Source of the DNA: CAZYQW01 sp964649825
GTDB lineage: Bacteria; Planctomycetota; B15-G4; JADJEK01
Assembly (NCBI GenBank): GCA_964649825.1
Contig: CAZYQW010000099.1
Location: forward strand, 37,688-101,687
Direction of reading: 5' to 3'
DNA: 64,000 bases
Part shown: one piece after another, positions 43,226 through 51,109 of the stretch
Numbering within the stretch: position 1 is the first letter of the stretch
How the letters are laid out: every line of letters starts with the position of its first letter
The notes under the pieces: model-generated
The model's database searches: none
What the model was told of the DNA's origin: nothing
What the model saw: only the letters and a program-made list of their open reading frames with translations
Position numbers and translations under genes: made by a program

Positions 43226-44562
43226 CGCGAGCTCCCCCGGTGCGTGCCGCCGTTTGCATCGTCGCCGGCGGGAACCGCGTCGAGGTCGCGCACCGTGACC
43301 CGCGACCCCTCGCCGAGCCGCTCGAGGTTCGACACGATGACGAGGTCGCCGGCGGCGACGCCGCTGGTGGCGAGCGCGACGTCCGGCAGCTCGCGTACGA
43401 TGACGGGGCGCCGGCTGCGGGCGACGAAGGAGACGGGGCGCGCGCCATCCTCGTCGGTCTGGCCGGGGTCCGCGGCCGATCCCGGTTCGGCGACGTAGAT
43501 CAGGTCGCCGAGGAACGCGATGCGCGGGATCGGGATCACGTCGTCGTGACGGCGTCCGTCGACCGTCGCCAGCGCGAACGCGCCGGGCGGCACCGCCGGA
43601 CGCTCCGGGTCGTGCTCGATCACGAGGTAGGCGGCGAACGTGCTGTCCTGCTCGTCGACGACGGCGCCGACCCGCGCGACGCAGCCCTCCCAGGCGACCG
43701 GCCCGACGTCGGTGAGACGGACGTGCGCGCGAGCGCCGGCCACGACGTCGCCGAAGCGCGACGCGGGGAGCTGGATCGCGAGCTCCACGCGCGACGCGTC
43801 GACCACGCGAAAGAGGTCGGTGCCTGGGACCACGCGCGCGCCGAGCTCGGCCAGACGTTCCTCGACGCGGCCCTGGTACGGGGCGGCGATCGTCGTTCGC
43901 GCCAGGTCGGTCCGCGCCTGGTCGACGACGGTCCGGTTCCAGCGGACGACCGCCTCGTCGGCCTCGAGCATCGGCGTCATGCCGAGCCGTCGCGTCTCGA
44001 GATCCATCGTCTGGCGCTCGAGGAGGTTGGTCGCGCGGCGCTGCGCGTCGCGCTCGCGCGCCGAGATCGTATCGTCGCCGGCGAGCGCCTCGCTCCGGGC
44101 GAGCTCGTCCTGCGACGTCTCGAGCTCGGCCTTCGAGACCGCGAGGCGCAGCTTCAGCCCCTCCTCCTCGACCACGTGCTGGGCCCGCACGGCGATCGAT
44201 CGGCCGAGATCGGACTCGGCCCGTTCGAGCGCCTGCTCGAGGTCGCGCCGTTCGAGACGCACGAGCTCGGCGCCCGCCTCGACCAGCGTGCCCGCCTCGA
44301 GTTGAGGCGAGATCCACTCCACGACGCCGTCGACCCGAGAGGAGACGACCGTGCGGCGCAGCGCGCGGGCACGGCCGTAGCCCGAGAGCGACTCCCGGAA
44401 CGGGCCGCGCTCGAGCACGACCGTCCGCACCACGGTGACGGGAGCGGGGTGGATCGCCCGGTCGGGCGCCTCCCTCATCGCCGCGAGCCGGGAAAACGCC
44501 ATCACGCCCGCCATGAGGAAGAGGAGCGCGAGCGCGCCGTTCAGGAGGAGCCGCCAACTCAT
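43222..44562 (-). CDS. RND pump periplasmic adaptor (HlyD/AcrA family)
   Basis: A 446-residue membrane-fusion protein. After a membrane helix (about 5-22), it has half-lipoyl sequences (RTVVSSRVDGVVEWISPQLE, later TTIAAPYQGRVEERL), a coiled-coil hairpin in between, and beta-barrel and membrane-proximal parts. I chose the ATG at 44562 because the helix starts there; an upstream start at 44637 would add 25 polar residues. It is first in the operon with the RND pump. Upstream, 243 bp away, is the second 166-bp repeat. Confidence 0.9.
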   Translation of the reverse strand: MSWRLLLNGALALLFLMAGVMAFSRLAAMREAPDRAIHPAPVTVVRTVVLERGPFRESLSGYGRARALRRTVVSSRVDGVVEWISPQLEAGTLVEAGAELVRLERRDLEQALERAESDLGRSIAVRAQHVVEEEGLKLRLAVSKAELETSQDELARSEALAGDDTISARERDAQRRATNLLERQTMDLETRRLGMTPMLEADEAVVRWNRTVVDQARTDLARTTIAAPYQGRVEERLAELGARVVPGTDLFRVVDASRVELAIQLPASRFGDVVAGARAHVRLTDVGPVAWEGCVARVGAVVDEQDSTFAAYLVIEHDPERPAVPPGAFALATVDGRRHDDVIPIPRIAFLGDLIYVAEPGSAADPGQTDEDGARPVSFVARSRRPVIVRELPDVALATSGVAAGDLVIVSNLERLGEGSRVTVRDLDAVPAGDDANGGTHRGSSR

Positions 44563-44804
44563 GAGGCTGCGCCCTTGGGTTCCATGCTTCAAGTTCTTCG
44601 CGTGCCGCGAGGAGCTTGGAGCATGGCCACCCGACACGTGACCGCGCCCTCAGGCGCAGGCGTGTCGTGTGCTTCTTCGGTTGCTGTCATACCGCGTTGG
44701 ATCCGGAGGGTGAGGGTCCGGTGAATCTATCGGTTGCGCGGCATCGAAGACAGTCGCAGAGGACCGCGACCGCTGGTGCGAGTCGGCGCACCTGACGTTC
44801 GGCT

Positions 44805-44970
44805 CTAGCCGCCCGTGGTGAAAGTCATTCCGGCTGCGGCGGTCCCTCGCGACCGATCTCTTCGTTGCAGGATCCTCGACGTACAGGCAGTACGCCTGCG
44901 GTCCTGCGCCTCGATCTCGGTCGCGATGACCTCGCCTCGCTTCGAAAGCACTTTCACCACGGGCTGCTAG
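44805..44970. mobile_element. 166-bp palindromic MITE-like element, copy 2
   Basis: Same length and sequence family as 5900-6065 and 53284-53449, in the same plus-strand orientation, differing at a handful of bases. The left end CTAGCCGCCCGTGGTGAAAG pairs with CTTTCACCACGGGCTGCTAG. Here the right-hand CTAG (44967-44970) supplies the minus-strand TAG stop of the methyltransferase gene. The left side faces the promoter region of the RND adaptor. Confidence 0.85.
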
Positions 44971-46355
44971 CCGTCTTCCGAGTCCGCCGACAGCGAACGG
45001 AGCACGATCGCCACGTAGCCGTGGCGCCGCTCGTCCCGTCCGAAGCGCAGCCCGGCCGCCTTGGCGAGGCGCTTCAGCCCCTCGAGCTGACCCGTGCCGA
45101 CCGCGATCACGATGCGCCCGTCGTCCGCGAGCGCTTCGCGAAGGGCCCCGAGCGTCGCGACGTGCGCCTGCTTCCCCTCCTTCGACAGGAGGTGGCCGAC
45201 GATGAGGTGGTAGCCGTGGTGCGGAGGCGACGCCGGTCGCGGCAGCCAGGTCCAGTCGTCCCGTCCCGCTGCCTCGCGCACGTCGACGTCGGGCGGCGGG
45301 CTCCAACGCGCGAGCGTCGCGTCGAGGTTCGCGCGCGCGGTGGCGATCGCCAGCGTGTCGCGCCCGATGAGCTCGATCGTCGCCGGCTCGCGGCGGTTGG
45401 CGAGGAGAGCGGCGACGAAGCCGTGGTTCGGGTTCAGGACGAGGATCCGTTCGCGCTCCTCGCGCCGCGCGCGCGGCACCGACTTCGACGTGAGGATCGA
45501 GAGGGTCACGGTGCGGTGATGGGGCGTGTCGAACTCCTCGACGTCCTTGACCGCCACGTGCTCGAGAGGGCGCGTGCCACGCAGCAGGATCGTGCTCGGC
45601 GCGTCGAACCGGCGCCACGGGGCGAGGGCGTCGCCGGCCTCGTTCGCCGGCAGTCCGCGCTCGAACCGCCAATGGAGGGCGCGATGCTCCTTGCCGGCGC
45701 TCTCCTTCGTCGTCTCCAGCCCGCCGGCGGCCTCGTCATTCTCGGCGCGAAGCGAGTCGATCGTCTCGGTCAGTGGCGTCACGTGGACGAACGCGACCGA
45801 CCCGCCCGGCTCGAGCAGAGGGCCGGCGCCGAGCAACAGCTCGCGAAGCCCATCCTCGCCGACCTTCGCCGGCACGTTCGACACGATGAGGTCGAACGGC
45901 GCCGTCCGCGCGGCACGGCACGGCGCGTAGCCGACGCCGGCCGCGAGCACGCGGCACCGATCGGAGTCCGGGTCGAGTCCGTTCGCGCGCGCGTTCTCGC
46001 GGGTCATCGCCACCGCGAGGCGATCGCGGTCGGAGAGCGTGACGTGCACCGAGCCGTCGGGGAGAGCGGTGGCGATCGCGAGGCCGATCGTCCCGACGCC
46101 GCAGCCGAGGTCGAGGACGCGAAGCGGACGCTCGAGGGACGCTCGCTCGAGCGGCGAGCCCTTCGCCTCCAGGGTGCGCAGCAGCCGCGCGGTGCCGACG
46201 TCGACCGCGGCGCTGCTGAACAGGTCGTGCGCGGTGCCGATGGTCAGCGCGCGGCGCTTGAACGCGAACGTGGTGACCTTCGCCGTCCATGGGAAGGCGG
46301 ACAGCGCGGCCGCGGCGTGGGCGCGCGACGGCATCGTCGCTCGAGACCCGCGCAT
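44967..46355 (-). CDS. Two-domain SAM methyltransferase, RsmC-like with reversed layout
   Basis: A 462-residue protein. The N-terminal part has a class I methyltransferase site (VLDLGCGVGTIGLAIA) and a motif IV FDLIVSNVPAKVG, where RNA/protein base methyltransferases normally have NPPY/NPPF. The C-terminal part (ILVLNPNHGFVAALLANR, YHLIVGHLLSKEGKQAHV) has the fold pattern but no SAM motif and is likely a degenerate copy. RsmC has the inactive copy first and the active one second, the opposite order. Start 46355 or 46334. The stop lies in the CTAG of the 166-bp element. Whether rRNA is the target cannot be settled by sequence; other substrates in the carbamoyl-transfer cluster are possible. 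Confidence 0.75.
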   Translation of the reverse strand: MRGSRATMPSRAHAAAALSAFPWTAKVTTFAFKRRALTIGTAHDLFSSAAVDVGTARLLRTLEAKGSPLERASLERPLRVLDLGCGVGTIGLAIATALPDGSVHVTLSDRDRLAVAMTRENARANGLDPDSDRCRVLAAGVGYAPCRAARTAPFDLIVSNVPAKVGEDGLRELLLGAGPLLEPGGSVAFVHVTPLTETIDSLRAENDEAAGGLETTKESAGKEHRALHWRFERGLPANEAGDALAPWRRFDAPSTILLRGTRPLEHVAVKDVEEFDTPHHRTVTLSILTSKSVPRARREERERILVLNPNHGFVAALLANRREPATIELIGRDTLAIATARANLDATLARWSPPPDVDVREAAGRDDWTWLPRPASPPHHGYHLIVGHLLSKEGKQAHVATLGALREALADDGRIVIAVGTGQLEGLKRLAKAAGLRFGRDERRHGYVAIVLRSLSADSEDG

Positions 46356-46360
46356 CTGCT

Positions 46361-47938
46361 TCAAAACAACGTGTAGATGAACGGCGCGACGAACGGGCTC
46401 GACGCCGCGACGACGAGGAGCATGCCGATCGAGACCAGGACGACGAGCATCGGCAGGACGTACCAATGCCCGCGGCGGAGGAACGCGCCGTAGAGCTCGC
46501 TGATCGTCGCGAGCCGCTTCCCGATCTTGACGAGCACGAAGCCGATGATCAGGGCGAGGATCAGCGGCAGGACCCACTGCGCGATCCACGCCGGCAGCAG
46601 ATCGGCGAGCCGGCCGACTCCGTAGATCACCCCGACGACGAATGCGATCAGGAGGCCGACCTTGAGGTAGGCGAGGAGCGGGTTCTCGTTCGGGTACGAG
46701 CGCCAGAAGAGGAACCCGAGGACGAGCCAGATGATGCCGGGGATCAGGATCCAGTTCGACAGGCGGCCGCCGCTCGCCGCCACCCCCGTCTCGTCCACCG
46801 TCTCCGCCTCGGACGCCACCGCCGTGCCGGTGCCCGGTCCGAGCATGTCCGGCCGGATGAACGCCTCCACCAGCGCCTCGGCGACCAGATGGTTGCCGCG
46901 CGCGTTCCAGTGCCAGTCACGATCGAAGTAGAGGCGCTCGTCGCCCGCGTGCTTCTTCAGGATCGGCGCTGGATCGACGACCACGAACCCCGCGGTGCGG
47001 CACGCGTCCGCGACGCGCTTCGTCGACGCGGATGGATCGATGTCCTCCTGCGGCGTTCCGCCGAGCTCGCCCGGCAGCGCCATGTCCGGATGGATCTCCC
47101 ATTTGTTGGGGATGAGCAGCGCGACCGGCTTCGCGTCGCCGCCTCGGACGAGCCGGGCGAACTCGCCCAGGAGCGCCGCGGTCACCGCGTACGCGTCGGT
47201 CACCTTCGCCGTCTCGTGCTTCAGCATCGGTGCGTACTCGAGGAGGACGGTCCGGCCGCCGACCTGCGTCTTCGGCAGCAGTCCTCCCTTGCGGATGCTG
47301 TTGATGAGCGTGCCGATCCCCGTGCTGCTGTAGAACCACGAGGTCTCGCCGGGGTTCTCGAGGGCGGCCTGGCTCCGCTCGAGCGCGTCGCCGTGGAGCG
47401 CGTAGTGCGGCTTGCCGCGGTCGGCGTACTTCGGCTGCGTGTTCCAGAAGATGTCGTTCAGGTACGGAGCGAGGACCACGTAGTCGGGGGAGTACTTCAG
47501 GCCCTCCTCCATGAGCCAGACGAGCTCCTGATCGGTCGAGTAGCCCTCGGTACCGCCGTTGATCGCGACCACGTCGTGACCGCGCGCGCGCATCGCGGCC
47601 TCGAACCGGCGCAGGAACAGGTCCTGCTCGTCCACGGTGTAGCCCAGCGTGAACGAATCTCCGACGAAGAGCACCCGGGACGCGCCCGTTTCGTTCTGAT
47701 ACGGAAGGGGCGGGTTGCGGATCCCCTTGTCGTTCATGGCGAACGTGACGCTGAACTCGCCGGTCTCGCGGGTCACCGTGCGGCTCGGGACGTTCTTCCA
47801 GCCGAGGGTCGGGTGGAATTCCACCAGCCTCGGCTGCGGCCGGATCCCGGCGAACCCGAGCAGCCAATCCGCGATCGGAAACACGACGAGCACGATCATC
47901 GTCAACGTGACGATGTAGCCCATGAGTCGGTTGAGCAC
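46361..47938 (-). CDS. SGNH hydrolase-like membrane protein fused to DUF5989
   Basis: A 525-residue protein. After an N-terminal membrane helix comes a SGNH/GDSL-type hydrolase: VLFVGDSFTLGY with Ser95, GGTEGYSTDQE and DRDWHWNARGNH (Asp/His block). Then several membrane helices follow, and the last 60 residues (TISELYGAFLRRGHWYVLPM, then IYTLF) resemble DUF5989, normally a separate small protein in carbamoyltransferase clusters. The fusion supports a joint role. The GTG at 47938 begins three bases after the carbamoyltransferase stop. Expected role: processing or acyl transfer on a carbamoylated surface compound. Confidence 0.83.
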   Translation of the reverse strand: MLNRLMGYIVTLTMIVLVVFPIADWLLGFAGIRPQPRLVEFHPTLGWKNVPSRTVTRETGEFSVTFAMNDKGIRNPPLPYQNETGASRVLFVGDSFTLGYTVDEQDLFLRRFEAAMRARGHDVVAINGGTEGYSTDQELVWLMEEGLKYSPDYVVLAPYLNDIFWNTQPKYADRGKPHYALHGDALERSQAALENPGETSWFYSSTGIGTLINSIRKGGLLPKTQVGGRTVLLEYAPMLKHETAKVTDAYAVTAALLGEFARLVRGGDAKPVALLIPNKWEIHPDMALPGELGGTPQEDIDPSASTKRVADACRTAGFVVVDPAPILKKHAGDERLYFDRDWHWNARGNHLVAEALVEAFIRPDMLGPGTGTAVASEAETVDETGVAASGGRLSNWILIPGIIWLVLGFLFWRSYPNENPLLAYLKVGLLIAFVVGVIYGVGRLADLLPAWIAQWVLPLILALIIGFVLVKIGKRLATISELYGAFLRRGHWYVLPMLVVLVSIGMLLVVAASSPFVAPFIYTLF

Positions 47939-47941
47939 GGC

Positions 47942-49657
47942 TCAGCTCCCGTTCTTCGTCACGACGAACGTGTTGTTGTAGATCAGCGAGTCCATGCCCG
48001 ACTTCATGAACGTGTTGTAGGCGTTCGCCGGAGTCTCGACGATCGGCTCTCCCTTCAGGTTGAACGACGTGTTCAAGATGCAGGGCACGCCCGTCGCGTC
48101 GCCGAACCGTTCGATCAGGCGGTGGTACCGCGGCGCGTACTCCTTGACCACGCCTTGCACCCGTCCCGAGTTGTCGACGTGGGTGATCGCCGGGATCTGG
48201 TCCGACTTCACCTGGACGACGTAGAGCATGAACCGCGACGGATACTGCTCCTCCGGGTTCTCGATGTCGAACAGGTCGGAGACCTTCTCCATCAGGCAGG
48301 ACGGCGCGAACGGTCGGAACGCTTCGCGGAACTTGATCTTCGCGTTGACGATGTCCTTCATCTCGGCACGCCGCGCGTCGGCGATGATCGAGCGCGAGCC
48401 AAGCGCGCGCGGGCCCCACTCGAAGCGGCCGTCGTACCAGCCGAGCACGTGCCCGTTCGTCAGCTTGTCGACGAGCAGGTCGGTGCACTTCTCCTCGTCG
48501 TCGAAGCGCGTGTACTTGATGTTCTGCTTCTTCAGCCAGTCCTCGACCTCGCCGTTCGAGTACTCGGAGCCCCAGTAGGCGTGCTCCATCACGAACCGCT
48601 TCTCGTTGCCGAGCAGGTCGTTCCACGCCCACATCGCGGCGCCGACCGCGCCGCCGTCGTCGCCGGCCGCGGGCTGGACGTAGATCCGCTTGAACGGGGT
48701 CTGCTGCAGGATCTTGTAGTTCGCGACGCAGTTCAGCGCGACGCCGCCCGAGAGGCAGAGGTTGTCGGTACCCGTCATCTTGTGCAGATGGTTCGCCATC
48801 TTGATGAGGATCTCTTCCGTCACCACCTGGATCGATGCCGCGATGTCCGCGTAGTACTCGTCCATGTGGACGTCGGCGCGGCGGGGATCCCGTGCGGGGC
48901 CGAACTTCTCGATGAACTTCGCGGAGAGGGTCGACTCGGGCGAATAGTGGTACGAGAAGTACCGCATGTCGTGCCAGAGCGAGCCGTCGTCGCCGATCTT
49001 GACGACCTCCTTGATCTTGTCGACGTACTTCGCCTTGCCGTACGGCGACATCCCCATCAGCTTGTACTCGCCCTCGTTCACCTCGAACCCGCAGAACGCG
49101 GTGAACGCCGAGTACAGCAGCCCGATCGAGTGCGGGAACCGCATCTCCTGCTTGATCTCGATGTGGTTCGCGCGGCCGACTCCCATCGTGCTCGTCGTCC
49201 ACTCGCCGGCCCCGTCGACGGTGAGGATCGCCGACTCCTCGAACGGCGAGCAGAGGTAGCTCGCCGCCGCGTGCGACATGTGGTGGTCCGCGAACAGGAT
49301 CTTCGAGGAGTCCAGGCCGAGCCGTTCCTTCAGCAGCGACTTCACCCAGAGCTTGTCGGTGAGCCACGTCAGCATCGACTCGCGGAAGACCTTCCACGAC
49401 TTCGGGAAGGTCTTGAGGGTCGACATCAGGATGCGTTCGAACTTGACGAACGGCTTCTCGTAGAAGACGACGTAGTCGACGTCCTCGATCGCGATGCCAC
49501 CGGTCCGCAGGCAGAACTCGATCGCCTTCATCGGGAAGCCGTGGTCATGCTTGACGCGCGAGAACCGTTCCTCCTCGGCGGCGGCCACGACGACTCCGTC
49601 CTGGACCAGGGCGGCGGCCGAGTCGTGATAGAAGAACGAAAGACCGATGATGTTCAT
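47942..49657 (-). CDS. NodU/CmcH-family carbamoyltransferase
   Basis: A 571-residue enzyme that transfers a carbamoyl group from carbamoyl phosphate, through a carbamoyl adenylate, to a hydroxyl. The N-terminal Kae1-like domain carries LFADHHMSHAAASYL (metal-binding His residues) and LTVDGAGEWTTSTMG; the C-terminal part has FEWGPRALGSRSIIADAR and CILNTSFNLKGEPIVET. I chose the ATG at 49657 (MNIIGLSFFYHDSAAALVQD), the family start; the upstream in-frame sequence is not similar. Homologues carbamoylate antibiotics, Nod factor and toxins, but in clusters with SxtJ, DUF5989 and SGNH genes the acceptor is thought to be a cell-surface compound. Confidence 0.93.
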   Translation of the reverse strand: MNIIGLSFFYHDSAAALVQDGVVVAAAEEERFSRVKHDHGFPMKAIEFCLRTGGIAIEDVDYVVFYEKPFVKFERILMSTLKTFPKSWKVFRESMLTWLTDKLWVKSLLKERLGLDSSKILFADHHMSHAAASYLCSPFEESAILTVDGAGEWTTSTMGVGRANHIEIKQEMRFPHSIGLLYSAFTAFCGFEVNEGEYKLMGMSPYGKAKYVDKIKEVVKIGDDGSLWHDMRYFSYHYSPESTLSAKFIEKFGPARDPRRADVHMDEYYADIAASIQVVTEEILIKMANHLHKMTGTDNLCLSGGVALNCVANYKILQQTPFKRIYVQPAAGDDGGAVGAAMWAWNDLLGNEKRFVMEHAYWGSEYSNGEVEDWLKKQNIKYTRFDDEEKCTDLLVDKLTNGHVLGWYDGRFEWGPRALGSRSIIADARRAEMKDIVNAKIKFREAFRPFAPSCLMEKVSDLFDIENPEEQYPSRFMLYVVQVKSDQIPAITHVDNSGRVQGVVKEYAPRYHRLIERFGDATGVPCILNTSFNLKGEPIVETPANAYNTFMKSGMDSLIYNNTFVVTKNGS

Positions 49658-49719
49658 GGCAGCTCTGTCGTCAGGTGCGTCTCGGGAAAGGGGGAACCGC
49701 CGGCGGGGCGGCCGGGCTG

Positions 49720-50052
49720 CTAGCCCTGGCGGCGGGCTTCGTCGAGCGTCGAGTTCTGAGCGTTCCAACGGGTGAAGCTCGAGCCGCGGTAACGGGACAT
49801 GAACGGGTCCGCCACGAGTCGATAGACCACGCCGATCGGCGTGATCAGCACGACGTACAGGATCGTCAGCACGACCCGGGACATCATGTGGCCGAAGTTC
49901 TCGAGGAAGAAGCGGAGGTTCGGGACGAGACCTTCGGGGGCCTCGATCGACGTCATCTCGTGCTTCGCCTTCTTGAACCCCTCGCCGACGTTCTGCGGCG
50001 CCGGGCTGACCGCCCCGTGCGAGGGGAGCTGTTTCACGGAAGTCTCGGGCAT
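49720..50052 (-). CDS. SxtJ-like small membrane protein
   Basis: A 110-residue protein with one or two membrane segments (SRVVLTILYVVLITPIGVVY) and the ITPIG motif shared with SxtJ. SxtJ proteins have additional helices before this part, so this is a shortened version. I chose the ATG at 50052 (MPETSVKQL). First gene of the carbamoyltransferase operon, 62 bp from the enzyme. Confidence 0.72.
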   Translation of the reverse strand: MPETSVKQLPSHGAVSPAPQNVGEGFKKAKHEMTSIEAPEGLVPNLRFFLENFGHMMSRVVLTILYVVLITPIGVVYRLVADPFMSRYRGSSFTRWNAQNSTLDEARRQG

Positions 50053-50275
50053 ACTCGACCCCTGCGCGGACCGGACCCGGGTGCTTGCCGAGGGGGCCGG
50101 TCGGCCGGTTTCACGAACTTCAAGTCTCGGAGAACGAAGCAGTATAGCCGCATCGACCTCGATCGCCACTTCGAGTCCAGGGTCGATCGACGCTCGCGCA
50201 GGAGCCCGGCCGGTTGCGATCGGTCTCGATCTTACTGGATGATGGTTCGCGACTTAGGAGGGCCGGAATCCCCCC

Positions 50276-50908
50276 TTACCCCGAGGGGCCGTCGCCGAGG
50301 CGGCGGCGGAGCCACGCTCGGGCCATCGCCCAGTCTCCCTTCACCGTCCGCTCGGACAGACCCATCACGTGCGCGACCTCTTCGACGCTCATCCCGGCGA
50401 AGAAGCGGAGCTGGACGACGCGCGCCTGCCGCTCGTCGAGGGCGCGAAGCTCCGCGAGCGCCTCGTCGAGCGCGAGCACGTCCGCGTCGGCCACCCCGCC
50501 GTCGCCGGCCAAGTCGTCGCGCAGCAGGATGCGCCGGCGGTCGCCTCCCCGTCGAGCCGCGAGGCGCTTGCGGGCGTCATCGGTCAGTATCCGGTGGATC
50601 GTCTCCGCCGCCGCGGCGAGGAACCGCGCGCGATCGTCGAGGTCGAGCTCGCGCTGCCCCACGAGCCGGACGTAAGCCTCGTGGACGAGCGCGGTCGTGT
50701 TCAGGGTCCGATCGGCGCCCTCGCCGCGGCGGCTGCGTCCGGCCACCGAGTGCAGCTCGTCGTAGAGCCGGCTCATCGTCTCGGCGAGGGAAGCGGTGGA
50801 GACCTCGGGGTTGGCCAGGATGCGGCGCGTGGCGGGCTCGAGCCCGGCCGCGAACGCGCCGTCCGACGACTCGGGAGGGTTCGTGGATCCGGGATCGACC
50901 ACTGGCAC
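50276..50908 (-). CDS. ECF-type sigma factor (TIGR02999-like)
   Basis: A 210-residue sigma factor of the group common in planctomycetes and acidobacteria: MSRLYDELHSVAGRSRRGEG, LNTTALVHEAYVRLVGQRE, RARFLAAAAETIHRILTDDA (region 2 and linker), then LDERQARVVQLRFFAGMSVE and MGLSERTVKGDWAMARAWLR (region 4). It is divergent from the secreted protease at 51110. The kinase at 53496 is nearby but not adjacent. Start GTG at 50908. Confidence 0.9.
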   Translation of the reverse strand: MPVVDPGSTNPPESSDGAFAAGLEPATRRILANPEVSTASLAETMSRLYDELHSVAGRSRRGEGADRTLNTTALVHEAYVRLVGQRELDLDDRARFLAAAAETIHRILTDDARKRLAARRGGDRRRILLRDDLAGDGGVADADVLALDEALAELRALDERQARVVQLRFFAGMSVEEVAHVMGLSERTVKGDWAMARAWLRRRLGDGPSG

Positions 50909-51109
50909 CGCCCATCTGTGAGGACGCCGACGAATGCGCGAGACCTCCGGGATTCTACGGGAGCGGCCGGCCGTTCCGATGCGCCGCGGCGGATTCGACG
51001 ATCTTCGGAGAAGCGGGAGAAAACGGGAGAAACGTCTGCCCGCGGTTGGGCCGATCCGCGCGATTCGGTGGACGAACGAGAAACCTCATTCAACGCTGGG
51101 AGGATCTCC

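Noticed and set aside
44563..44804. ATACCGCGTTGGATCC near 44690 as another copy of the RAYT-associated repeat
   Set aside because: Only the ATACCGCGT core is shared with the 23-bp repeat, too short to support.
46289..49723. Plus-strand open frame of more than 1100 codons over the carbamoyltransferase and SGNH genes
   Set aside because: Antisense to two well-recognised genes; low-complexity Arg/Asp/His composition.
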